A stretch of 64,000 nt of DNA from JAPPHA01 sp964291635. GTDB lineage: Bacteria; Pseudomonadota; Alphaproteobacteria; Rhodobacterales; Rhodobacteraceae. The notes beneath the pieces are model-generated. The model searched no databases and had not been told where the DNA came from. It saw only the letters and a program-made list of their open reading frames with translations. Within the stretch, counting starts at the first letter, position 1. Each line of letters opens with the position of its first letter. A program made the position numbers and the translations under genes. The DNA lies in assembly GCA_964291635.2 (NCBI GenBank), contig OZ219894.1:62001-126000 (forward strand). The letters are read 5' to 3'. Shown one piece after another: positions 45,354-53,720 of this stretch.

Positions 45354-46700
45354 TTAGAATGCGACGCCCTTAACGTGCATTTCTACACGAAGTGTATTGG
45401 TACCCTCAATGCCATCGCGCAAGGCGGCGACAACGGAGGGTGATGATTGAGGCGCGTGCCGTGCCGCATTTGACAACAGGTTGTTCAGCACTTTCACAAT
45501 GCGCCGTTCGTCGGCCGACACCCTCGGAAGATCCGGCGGCAGGTCGATGCGCACTATCTGTCGGCGTCCGCCGCTCATGAACGTCGTCCTCGCTTGCTCC
45601 ACTAGGGTTGCCACCTCCACTGCCTCGGGGTCGACGGAGAGTGTGCCCGCGTGGATGCGCCCAGCATCGAGCAGATCGTGGATGAGACCCTCCATGTGGT
45701 TGGCCCCCTGGTCGATTATTCGGATGAACTGACGTATCTCTGCCCGGTTGAATGTGGTGAGCAGAGATGTGGTCGAGCCCTTGATGGAGGTGAGCGGCGC
45801 GCACAACTCATGGCTAACCATGGTTAGGAATTCGAGCCGCATCCGCTCGAACTCCACGAGCGTCGCCAAATCCTGCATGCTCACCAATACCGCCTCGACG
45901 TTATCCGTGTCGGAATGGATCGGCGCCGTATTGACCAGCATCCGGATGCTGCCCCCTTCGAGCACGGAGAGTTCGACCTCAATATCGCTAACCGTTTTCC
46001 CGGTCATCAAATCGTCGACGGTGACCTTACGGCCGTCGGAGAGCTGTGTCGTGATGTCCACCAACAGATCCATCGCGGAGCATCCTGGCCCACCCAGCAC
46101 TTCGACGATTCGCCGGGCTTCCCGGTTGACGATAGCGGGCATGCGGGTCCCAGCATCGAATACAACCACGCCAACCGGCGAAGCTTCCACCAGCGCCTCG
46201 AGGCCAGCCCGCGCATGTCGCTCGTCGTTGCGCGCGCGCATTCACGAAAGCCGCTTCAGCCCGCGAGGCGAGCAGCACCAGCAGCTCTTCGTCTTCGTCT
46301 GTGAAAACCTCACCGCCCTTCTTGTCTCCGACAAAGAAGGTCCCAATATGCACGTCGCGATGACGCATCGGCGTGCACTGCAGGGTCTGGCACACACCCA
46401 ATTCCGGCGAGAGACCGAGCGATTGGACATGACCGGGAATGTCGTCCAATCTCAGCGGCCTTTGCTGCTTACGTAGATACTCGAACTACATCGACCCGTC
46501 GGGCAGGCAGCTTGTCAGTCGTTGCTCCTCATCGTTGGTCAGGCCCGAAGCGACAATGTCCTTAGGCTGTCCCGAAGCGTCGACAGTAATGATCATTCCG
46601 TAGCGGGCGCCGGTGAGTGCGCGGGCACTGTCGATGACCTCGCGCAGCACGGTGGTGACATCAAGATTTCCACCAATGCGGCGTAAGGAGTCGATCAGGT
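45354..46700 (-). pseudogene. GAF-PAS sensor histidine kinase, nonsense, frameshift and 3' truncation
   Basis: Reading upstream to downstream on the minus strand: LIDSLRRIGGNLDVTTVLRE, ALTGARYGMIITVDASGQP (GAF start), then in-frame TAG (46487), FEYLRKQQRPLRLDDIPGH, MRHRDVHIGTFFVGDKKGG, and a frameshift near 46240. The frame continues as HARAGLEALVEASPVGVVVF (PAS-like), the H-box MVSHELCAPLTSIKGS with the phosphorylatable His, and VSADERRIVKVLNNLLSNAARHAP (N-box). The ATP-binding G boxes are missing because the gene ends at 45354. It cannot be an active kinase. It is convergent with the toxin-antitoxin operon. Confidence 0.85.
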
Positions 46701-46892
46701 TTGGTGACGGATCTCGCCATGAATGACGAGGCTTCCTGCTTCGCGGGCCGCCGCCGGTGCGGTGCTCCGGTCTTAAGCAGGCCTCCACGGGCAGGCACGG
46801 GCATCCCTCCGTGCGCGCCACTTGGTTCTCCCAGCGCAAGGGGATGTATGCCAGAGCGGCAGCGTCACGTCAACGGGCAGGACGCCTTATAT

Positions 46893-46912
46893 CCCCGCCC
46901 TGAAGGTCGGGG
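46893..46912. other. Hairpin resembling an IS200/IS605-type right end
   Basis: CCCCGCCC-TGAA-GGTCGGGG folds as an 8-bp stem with one mismatch. The context (CCTTATATCCCCGCCC...GGGGGTTTACGG) resembles the ends of TnpB-carrying IS200/IS605-type elements. No tnpA or tnpB gene is recognisable beside it, so this may be a solo end or an unrelated hairpin. Confidence 0.3.
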
Positions 46913-47057
46913 GTTTACGGCAGTTTCGATAAGCGTTTTTCGGCCTCTCGACCGCGCCCCCGTTCGTTACCTCTACTCATCTTCATTGGGTTGATCCTGT
47001 TTTGCTCTGGCGGCGGAGTTCCGAACACCTTATAGTGAGTGGAGTGAGCTTTACCTT

Positions 47058-47099
47058 CCACAAGCGAGAGGAGAAGAACCACAAGCGAGAGGAGAAGAA
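47058..47099 (+). repeat. Tandem duplicated ribosome-binding segment before the SBP gene
   Basis: The 21-bp unit CCACAAGCGAGAGGAGAAGAA occurs twice in direct tandem (47058-47078, 47079-47099), each with the Shine-Dalgarno core GAGGAG. The second core is at normal distance from the ATG at 47102. The first is a spare 21 nt upstream. Confidence 0.9.
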
Positions 47100-47101
47100 T
47101 C

Positions 47102-49147
47102 ATGTTCACTAGAATCTATTTGTTTGGCGCCGCAGCGGTGTTTACGACCGGTGCTGCATTCGCAGACTGTCCTGCCGTCACTGTGGCTGACCCAATGGGA
47201 GTTCCGGCAGGGGCCTTCCCACAGCAATATGAACTCGCTGAATTCGAAGAACTTGCCAACTGCAAGTTGACATTCAGCGCCAACCCGGACATCGCTGCGC
47301 TCAATGCCCGGATTCGCGGCAATCCGGAATTGCCGCCCTTGGCGGAGCGGCTTCCGGAAGAGCCCCTGGTCTATGCGCCGTACCATTCGATCGGGAAATA
47401 TGGCGGTACGCTCAGAGGGATGTCGAATGCGACAGAATCAGGGACGTCCGACTTTCTGTCAACACGCCACGCCACTCTGGTCCGATATCTCGACGATCTG
47501 CAGACCATCGTTCCGAACGTGGCCAAGAGCTGGGAGTGGAATGATGACTTCACCCAGGTGACGTTCGTCCTGCGCAAGGGCCACAAGTGGTCCGACGGAG
47601 CGCCGTTTTCCGCGGACGATGTCAAGTTCTGGTATGACAACCTGGCGCTCGATCCCAAGGTCATCGCAAAGCCAAGGTCTGGGTGGCTGGTGGCCGGCGA
47701 GAGAATGACCGTGGATGTGATCGACCCGCAGACGGTGCGTTTCAATCTTCCGGCGCCGAAACCGGGACTGCTCGCCCTCTTCGCGTCTGAGGGATGGGGG
47801 CTGTCCTTCCGACCCAAGCACTTCCTCGGCCGGTACCACCCGGATCTCAATCCTGACGCCGACAAGCTGGCGCAGGACGCCGGATTTGAAGACGGTCTGG
47901 CTGTCATTGCCGCCTATTACGGCAGTACCGATTGGAACGATTCCCCGTCGCCGCTGCTCAACAGCCCGGATAGGGTGGCCAACCTGCCGGCAGACGTCGT
48001 GCCGACACTGGAATCGCATATCACCATTTCAGACAGGGCGACCGGCCGGCACTTCGTTGCCAATCCGTATTTCCACATTGTCGATACGCAAGGCAACCAG
48101 TTGCCGTACATCAACGAGCAGGACGAGGTTTACATCAACGACACCGAAGTCCGGGTCCTGAAACTGATCAACGCGGAAGTGGACTACAAATCCCAGTCCC
48201 TGGAACTGCCGACAGCGCCGCTGCTGCTCGAAAACCAGGAAAAAGGCGATTACACGATCCACTTGAAGCCGGGAATCAGCACTCCCAGTTTCTCGTTCAA
48301 CGTGACGTCGGATAATCTTGAAAAGCGGAAGGTGTTTGGCGACTTCAGGTTCCGCCAGGCAATGTCGGTGGCGATCAACCGTGATCAGATCAATGAAGTC
48401 GCTTTCTTCGGTCTGGGAACTCCACGGCAGCATATCGGGTTTTCGCCCAAGCCGGACTTCATCGATGACAAGTGGCTGACCTACTTCACACAGTACGATC
48501 CGGACATGGCGAACTCGCTGCTTGACGAGATCGGCATGGTCGACACCGGCGGTGACGGTTTCCGGGAATTGCCGAACGGTGAGAAAATCACGCTGAATAT
48601 TCAGTTTGCGAATCAGGGCATCCCGTTACAGGTCGTCGAACTGGTCGCCAACGACTGGGCCGAAGTCGGGGTGCAGACGACCGTCAAGGAAGTCACGCCG
48701 GACGAGTACCGGTCGGCACAGTCGGCGAATCTGCTGGATGTCGGGGCGTGGGGCCGAGGGGTGCCGCTGGCGCTCACTTTGGGCAACAACCAAGAGTGGG
48801 TGCCGCCGTTCTCTTCCTATTTCGGCCACCGGCAAGGCATGCTCTGGGGCGAGTGGGTGCAATCTGACGGCGGCGCCGGCGCTGAACCGCCCGATTATGC
48901 CAAGCAGCTGATGGATGACATAGGCGCCTTCCAGTCCGCGCCGATTGGCTCCGACGAGTTCAAGGCGTTGGGTCAGCGGATGGTCAAGAACATGACCGAG
49001 AATCTGCTGTTCATTGGCACCGTGATTGGGCCGCTGCCGATCTACCATCGAAACGCGCTCAAGAATTTCGTGGAATTCCAGACTCAAGGCCACGCCTACT
49101 ACCGGACTTACCCGTATCGCGCGACGCAGTGGTACTTTGACGAGTGA
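47102..49147 (+). CDS. Peptide-type ABC transporter substrate-binding protein, full-length (operon B)
   Basis: A 681-residue periplasmic receptor and first gene of the complete operon. A Sec signal peptide (MFTRIYLFGAAAVFTTGAAFA) precedes DCPAVTVADPMGVP, the mature N-terminus shared by this SBP family. The same core blocks as in the SBP at 2779 are present (GKYGGT, KSWEWNDDFT, SDGAPFSADDVKFWYDNLAL, YRSAQSANLLDVGAWG). Its last 203 codons are the counterpart of the fragment at 12488. A doubled Shine-Dalgarno segment precedes it and a hairpin follows before the permease genes, both pointing to high SBP expression. Confidence 0.92.
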   Translation: MFTRIYLFGAAAVFTTGAAFADCPAVTVADPMGVPAGAFPQQYELAEFEELANCKLTFSANPDIAALNARIRGNPELPPLAERLPEEPLVYAPYHSIGKYGGTLRGMSNATESGTSDFLSTRHATLVRYLDDLQTIVPNVAKSWEWNDDFTQVTFVLRKGHKWSDGAPFSADDVKFWYDNLALDPKVIAKPRSGWLVAGERMTVDVIDPQTVRFNLPAPKPGLLALFASEGWGLSFRPKHFLGRYHPDLNPDADKLAQDAGFEDGLAVIAAYYGSTDWNDSPSPLLNSPDRVANLPADVVPTLESHITISDRATGRHFVANPYFHIVDTQGNQLPYINEQDEVYINDTEVRVLKLINAEVDYKSQSLELPTAPLLLENQEKGDYTIHLKPGISTPSFSFNVTSDNLEKRKVFGDFRFRQAMSVAINRDQINEVAFFGLGTPRQHIGFSPKPDFIDDKWLTYFTQYDPDMANSLLDEIGMVDTGGDGFRELPNGEKITLNIQFANQGIPLQVVELVANDWAEVGVQTTVKEVTPDEYRSAQSANLLDVGAWGRGVPLALTLGNNQEWVPPFSSYFGHRQGMLWGEWVQSDGGAGAEPPDYAKQLMDDIGAFQSAPIGSDEFKALGQRMVKNMTENLLFIGTVIGPLPIYHRNALKNFVEFQTQGHAYYRTYPYRATQWYFDE

Positions 49148-49165
49148 TCGATTGACGCTATAAGT

Positions 49166-49192
49166 GAGGCGGGCGAGATGTTCGCCCGCCTC
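49166..49192 (+). terminator. Hairpin between SBP and first permease (copy B)
   Basis: The same 11-bp stem and GATGT loop as at 13118-13144, 19 nt after the SBP stop. It likely reduces readthrough into the permease genes or stabilises the SBP mRNA 3' end. Confidence 0.7.
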
Positions 49193-49245
49193 TGTCGTGG
49201 AAAGGGGGTCGGTCGCCTCAGGGCGATCTGACTTTGAGGAGCCGC

Positions 49246-50247
49246 ATGCAGTTTGCCAGATTCGCTTTCGTGCGCGCAGTCCTGGCAATCTTCACCCTGT
49301 TTATTGTTTCGCTGTTTGTGTTCAGCCTTATGGAGCTCGTTCCCGGCGACTGCGCGGAACGGTACCTTGCGTACAAGAACACTCAGGGCGCTCCGGTCAC
49401 GATCGCCGACATTGAATCCGAGCGGATCCGGCTGGGACTGGACAAGCCGTTCATCGTCCGCTGGTCGACCTGGATCGGCAACGCATTCAGAGGCGACTTC
49501 GGCGAGAGCTGTATCCTGCGGGTCAACATCAACAGCCTGCTCGGCGACAAGTTCCTGATTTCGCTCGGGATCTGCACGGCGTCGCTGGTGCTGGCCTACC
49601 TGATCGCGTTGCCGGTAGGCATCCTGTCGGTGACCGCCAACAGTGCGTTGCTCAACAATTCACTGCGCTTCTTCAGCTATCTCGGGCTGGCGCTGCCCAA
49701 CTTCCTGCTGGCGCTGGTGATCATGCTGTTCTCCACGGTGTATTTCGGCGACAGCATGACCGGCCTCTTCTCAGCTGAATACCGCGACGCCGAATGGTCA
49801 ACCGGCCGGGTGCTCGATTTCCTGAACCATGTCTGGCTGCCGATCATTATCCTTGGCTGGTCGGCCACCGCCTTTGCCATCCAGACGGTGCGGGCGCTGA
49901 TGGCGGACGAGATCAGCAAGCTGTACGTGACCGCGGCGGCTGCCCGCGGCGTCGCCGGCCGCCGCCTGATCCTGCGGTATCCGGCGCGGCACGCGCTGGG
50001 CCCGATCATCAACTCGATCGGATTTGACCTCAACCGGATGTTCAGTGAGCTGCCAATCGTCGCCTTGATCTTGACGCTGACAGAATCTGGATTGCTCCTG
50101 ATCGATGCGCTGGCCAAATCGAACGACCAGCAATTGGCAGGCGCCATCATCTTTCTGCTCACCGCCAGCATCATCGGCCTGAACTTCATCACGGACGTGC
50201 TGCTCGCGCTGATCGACCCGCGTATCCGGCGCAGTATTTTGAGGTAA
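49246..50247 (+). CDS. ABC transporter permease, DppB/OppB type (copy B)
   Basis: A 333-residue permease, paralogue of the gene at 13198. The ATG at 49246 follows TGAGGAG; an upstream in-frame codon at 49234 overlaps this site and is not used here. The docking loop reads YVTAAAARGVAGRRLILRYPARHALGP, as in copy A. Differences cluster in the first 60 residues (AYKNTQGAPVTIADIE against AFKTTLGATITFADIE) and in EYRDAEWSTGR. These may reflect matching to different SBPs. It sits 5 nt before the next permease gene. Confidence 0.92.
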   Translation: MQFARFAFVRAVLAIFTLFIVSLFVFSLMELVPGDCAERYLAYKNTQGAPVTIADIESERIRLGLDKPFIVRWSTWIGNAFRGDFGESCILRVNINSLLGDKFLISLGICTASLVLAYLIALPVGILSVTANSALLNNSLRFFSYLGLALPNFLLALVIMLFSTVYFGDSMTGLFSAEYRDAEWSTGRVLDFLNHVWLPIIILGWSATAFAIQTVRALMADEISKLYVTAAAARGVAGRRLILRYPARHALGPIINSIGFDLNRMFSELPIVALILTLTESGLLLIDALAKSNDQQLAGAIIFLLTASIIGLNFITDVLLALIDPRIRRSILR

Positions 50248-50252
50248 GCGCA

Positions 50253-51416
50253 ATGGCGGACATCGCAGAAGTCAGGCCTGATGCCGGTCCCGAGGTCGAC
50301 CAGAAACTCAAGGAAGCGTATTTCACCGCCTCCCAAAGCCAGCTGGTCTGGGCCCGGTTCCGCCGCATCAGGTCGGCCATGGTGGCGGCGTACATCCTGA
50401 TCTTCCTGATCACCTGCGGGCTGTTTGCGCCTTTTCTGTCGCCCTACGATCCGACCATCGCCGGCCGGAACAAGGAATACCTGAACGGGGCGCCGCAGAT
50501 CCCCAAATTCTGCGACGAAAACGGCTGTTCATGGCGCCCCTTCATCTACACCTATGAGCGAACGCGGTCGATCAAGACCAATTTCCGCTGGGTCACCGAG
50601 GAGAACCGGGACAAGCGGCGCTACGTGACGCTGCTGCCGAAGGGATCCGAATACAGGCTGCTCCGGATTCCATTCCTTTCCTTCGACCGGCATCTGTTCG
50701 GCGTGGATCAGGGGAAGATTCACATTTTCGGAACCGATGCCGCCGGCAAGGATATATTTTCCCGCACCCTGCACGCCATCAACACCACGCTTGCGGTCGG
50801 CACGATCGGAGTGCTGATCTCCTTTGTGCTGGCGCTGATCATTGGCGGCATCTCGGGTTATTACGGCGGGTTCATCGACTCGTTGCTGCAGATGCTGATG
50901 GACGCCGTCAAGGTCGTGCCGTCAATTCCCATGATCATGGCCCTGGCGGCGTTCGCCCCGGACGAATGGAGCGCCGAGACGCGGTTCTTTTTCATCGCGG
51001 TCATACTTGGCTTCGTCGGCTGGACGACGCTGGCGCGCCGTATCCGGACCCATCTGCTGGCGGAGCGCAACCAGGAATATGTGCTGGCGGCGCAGCTGTG
51101 CGGAGCATCCTCCGGCCACGTCATCCGCCGTCACCTGCTGCCGAGCTTCACCAGCTACATCATTGTCGACCTGGTGATCTCGTTTCCGTACATGGTGCTG
51201 GGGGAAACGGTGCTGAGCTTTATCGGCCTGGGCCTCAAGGATCCCGTGAATTCGCTTGGCGTCATGTTACAGAACGTCACCAACGCCGACGTGCTGCTGA
51301 ATTATCAGTGGTATTTCATTCCGGTCCTGTTCTTCATCACCCTGGTGCTGGCATTCGTTTTTGTCGGCGACGGGCTGCGTGATGCTGCCGACCCCTACGC
51401 GGAAATCCAGAAATAA
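50253..51416 (+). CDS. ABC transporter permease, DppC/OppC type (copy B)
   Basis: A 387-residue permease, identical in protein sequence to the one at 14208. It has the same roughly 120-residue periplasmic insertion after the first helix. The only nucleotide differences noticed are a small cluster of silent changes around 51249-51271. Its TAATG junction couples it to the next gene. Confidence 0.92.
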   Translation: MADIAEVRPDAGPEVDQKLKEAYFTASQSQLVWARFRRIRSAMVAAYILIFLITCGLFAPFLSPYDPTIAGRNKEYLNGAPQIPKFCDENGCSWRPFIYTYERTRSIKTNFRWVTEENRDKRRYVTLLPKGSEYRLLRIPFLSFDRHLFGVDQGKIHIFGTDAAGKDIFSRTLHAINTTLAVGTIGVLISFVLALIIGGISGYYGGFIDSLLQMLMDAVKVVPSIPMIMALAAFAPDEWSAETRFFFIAVILGFVGWTTLARRIRTHLLAERNQEYVLAAQLCGASSGHVIRRHLLPSFTSYIIVDLVISFPYMVLGETVLSFIGLGLKDPVNSLGVMLQNVTNADVLLNYQWYFIPVLFFITLVLAFVFVGDGLRDAADPYAEIQK

Positions 51417-52411
51417 TGCCGCTGCTTGACGTCGAAAACCTGACCCTGCAGTTCGACACCGACGAGGGCCGGGTTACGGCCGTCGAGGAGTTTTCGCTGA
51501 GCCTGGAGGCCGGCGAAATCGTCGGCCTTGTGGGCGAGAGCGGCTCCGGCAAGTCCGTCACCGCCAAGTCGCTCATGAAGCTCAATGCCGGCAATGCGGT
51601 TTACAGCGACGATACCGGGATCACGCTGCATCTTGAGCAAGGTCCGGTCGATATCATGAGCCTCAAGTCGGCCAGGGATCTGCAGCTCGTGCGCGGCGGT
51701 GCCATCTCGATGATTTTCCAGGAACCGATGGCGAGCTTTGCGCCGGCGCTGACGATCGGCGACCAGATGGTCGAGCAGCTGCAGATCCACACCGACATGT
51801 CGCCCGCAGAGTGCCGTACCCTTTCCATTGACATGCTCGAAAGGGTCGGCATTGCCGATGCCGCCAAGCGTTTCATGCAGTACGCCTTTGAGCTGTCCGG
51901 CGGCATGCGGCAGCGTGCAATGATCGCCATGGCGCTTTCGACGCAACCGAAGCTGCTGATCGCCGATGAGCCGACAACCGCGCTCGACGTCACCATTCAG
52001 GCCCAGGTGATCGACCTGATGAAGGACCTGGTTCAGGAATTCGGAATGGCGATCATCTTCATCACCCACGATCTCGGAGTCGTGGCGCAGACCGCCGATA
52101 CCGTCGCCGTGATGTATCTCGGCCGCCTGGTCGAGAAAGGGCCGGTGCATGAAGTCATCAGGAATCCTTCCCATCCCTATACCAGGGGACTGCTCGAAGC
52201 ACTGCCGCGGCTGTCCGATCTTGACGCGCCGCTGACGCCGGTGCCGGGCGACATACCCTCGCCGCTGGAGCGGCCGGCCGGCTGCGTGTTCCAGACCCGC
52301 TGCCCGTCACTGATCGGAAACGTGTGCCGGTCCGTGATACCGGACTTCCGGACCATCGCGCCGCTCCACCGCTCGGCGTGCCATCTCGTTTCAGCGGAGC
52401 GGGCGACATGA
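51416..52411 (+). CDS. ABC transporter ATPase, DppD/OppD type (copy B)
   Basis: A 331-residue ATPase, equal to the product at 15371 except for Val in place of Leu in GEIVGLVGES. Walker A GESGSGKSVT, signature LSGGMRQR and Walker B LLIADEPTTALD are intact. It overlaps the next gene by 4 bp. Confidence 0.93.
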   Translation: MPLLDVENLTLQFDTDEGRVTAVEEFSLSLEAGEIVGLVGESGSGKSVTAKSLMKLNAGNAVYSDDTGITLHLEQGPVDIMSLKSARDLQLVRGGAISMIFQEPMASFAPALTIGDQMVEQLQIHTDMSPAECRTLSIDMLERVGIADAAKRFMQYAFELSGGMRQRAMIAMALSTQPKLLIADEPTTALDVTIQAQVIDLMKDLVQEFGMAIIFITHDLGVVAQTADTVAVMYLGRLVEKGPVHEVIRNPSHPYTRGLLEALPRLSDLDAPLTPVPGDIPSPLERPAGCVFQTRCPSLIGNVCRSVIPDFRTIAPLHRSACHLVSAERAT

Positions 52412-53433
52412 ACCGCGACATCCTGATTTCCGCCCGCAACCTTTCCGTCCGGTTTCCGCTGGGTGGCGGTCTGTTTGCAGAAAAGACCTATGTGCACGCG
52501 GTGGAAAATGTCAGCATCGACATCGAAAAAGGGAAGTTCTTCGGCCTCGTCGGTGAATCCGGTTCCGGCAAGACGACGCTCGGCCGGGCGCTGTTGCTGG
52601 CCAATCCGATCACGGAGGGCGACGTCACCTATTCCGACGGCCAGGTGAGCTATGACCTGCGGAATATCACCGCACAGCAGCGCCGCGACTATTATTCACG
52701 GGCCCAGCTGATCTTCCAGGATCCATATGCGGCACTCAGCCCGCGCATGACCGTCCGGGACATCATCGCCGAGCCGCTCGAAGTGATGAAGCTGACCGGG
52801 TCGCGGGCCGAAACGGACGAACGTGTGCGCGAGTTCGCCGCCAAGTGCCGGTTGAACCTGGAGCACCTGCGGCGGTTTCCACATGCGTTTTCGGGCGGCC
52901 AGCGCCAGCGGATATCGATAGCCCGGGCGTTGGTATCGCGGCCAAGGTTCGTGGTTGCCGACGAATGCGTTGCGGCGCTCGATGTCTCGATCCAGGCCGA
53001 TGTGCTCAATCTCCTGAAGTCCATTCAGAGCGAGCTCGGCCTGACCTTCCTGTTCATCAGCCACGATCTGAGCGTGGTGGCGCATATCTGTGACCATGTC
53101 GCGCTGATGTATTTCGGGCGGCTGGTCGAGACCGCCCCGACGCGGCGCCTTTTTGCGAGCCCGAAACACCCCTATACCAGGGCCCTGCTGTCGGCCATAC
53201 CCTCGCTCGACCCGGACGTGCGCGACACAAGGCAGAAGCTCGAGGGCGAGATTCCGTCACAGGCGAATCCGCCGCCCGGCTGCAAGTTCCAGACCCGTTG
53301 CCCGTATGCGGTCGATCACTGCCGGGAAGAGGAACCGGCGCTGGAAATCGTCGAGGGAGAACACACTGTCGCCTGCCACAGGTGGCGGGAACTCGAGGCC
53401 GCTACCCTGCCCGGCGCCCAGGCTACCGCCTGA
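52408..53433 (+). CDS. ABC transporter ATPase, DppF/OppF type (copy B)
   Basis: A 341-residue ATPase, equal to the product at 16363 except for His in place of Asn in the C-terminal Cys cluster (YAVDHC). Walker A GESGSGKTTLG, signature FSGGQRQR and the unusual DECVAALD segment are as in copy A. It is the last operon gene. A 12-bp palindrome CCCGGCGCCGGG at 53490-53501 lies downstream (also at 17445-17456) and may help end transcription. Confidence 0.92.
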   Translation: MNRDILISARNLSVRFPLGGGLFAEKTYVHAVENVSIDIEKGKFFGLVGESGSGKTTLGRALLLANPITEGDVTYSDGQVSYDLRNITAQQRRDYYSRAQLIFQDPYAALSPRMTVRDIIAEPLEVMKLTGSRAETDERVREFAAKCRLNLEHLRRFPHAFSGGQRQRISIARALVSRPRFVVADECVAALDVSIQADVLNLLKSIQSELGLTFLFISHDLSVVAHICDHVALMYFGRLVETAPTRRLFASPKHPYTRALLSAIPSLDPDVRDTRQKLEGEIPSQANPPPGCKFQTRCPYAVDHCREEEPALEIVEGEHTVACHRWRELEAATLPGAQATA

Positions 53434-53720
53434 CGGGAATGTGTCTTCCAAATAGCCCGGGCACAATTCCAGACAGAATTCAGACCAGACCCGGCGCCGG
53501 GACGATTCCGGGTTCGCATCATACAGAAGCGGGGCAGCAATGGAGAATCCGCCTCCTGTCACAGTCTTGGACAGGTCCACTGCCGCGGCCACGATTCGGA
53601 ATGGCCGATGAGAATCCTGTGGGAACTCGAACTGCCGATCCCTGGGTGGCTGTACCAGGCCGAGGAAGTGGTTGCAGGCTGAAGATCAGCGACGTGGCAT
53701 CTGCCGGTCCGCCGCCCGCC

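Larger units (their letters stand above)
48530..53522 (+). repeat. Copy B of the 5-kb direct repeat carrying the ABC importer operon
   Basis: Counterpart of 12482-17477. Here the SBP gene is complete and continues upstream of the repeat. On the right the repeat ends at 53522, directly before the sequence found downstream of sulfatase genes (compare ACAGAAGC near 42505). Confidence 0.95.

Noticed and set aside
6014..46490. Stop-codon reassignment as an explanation for the in-frame stops
   Set aside because: TGA, TAA and TAG all occur as internal stops in remnants, while intact genes end normally at the same codons; ordinary nonsense mutation is simpler.
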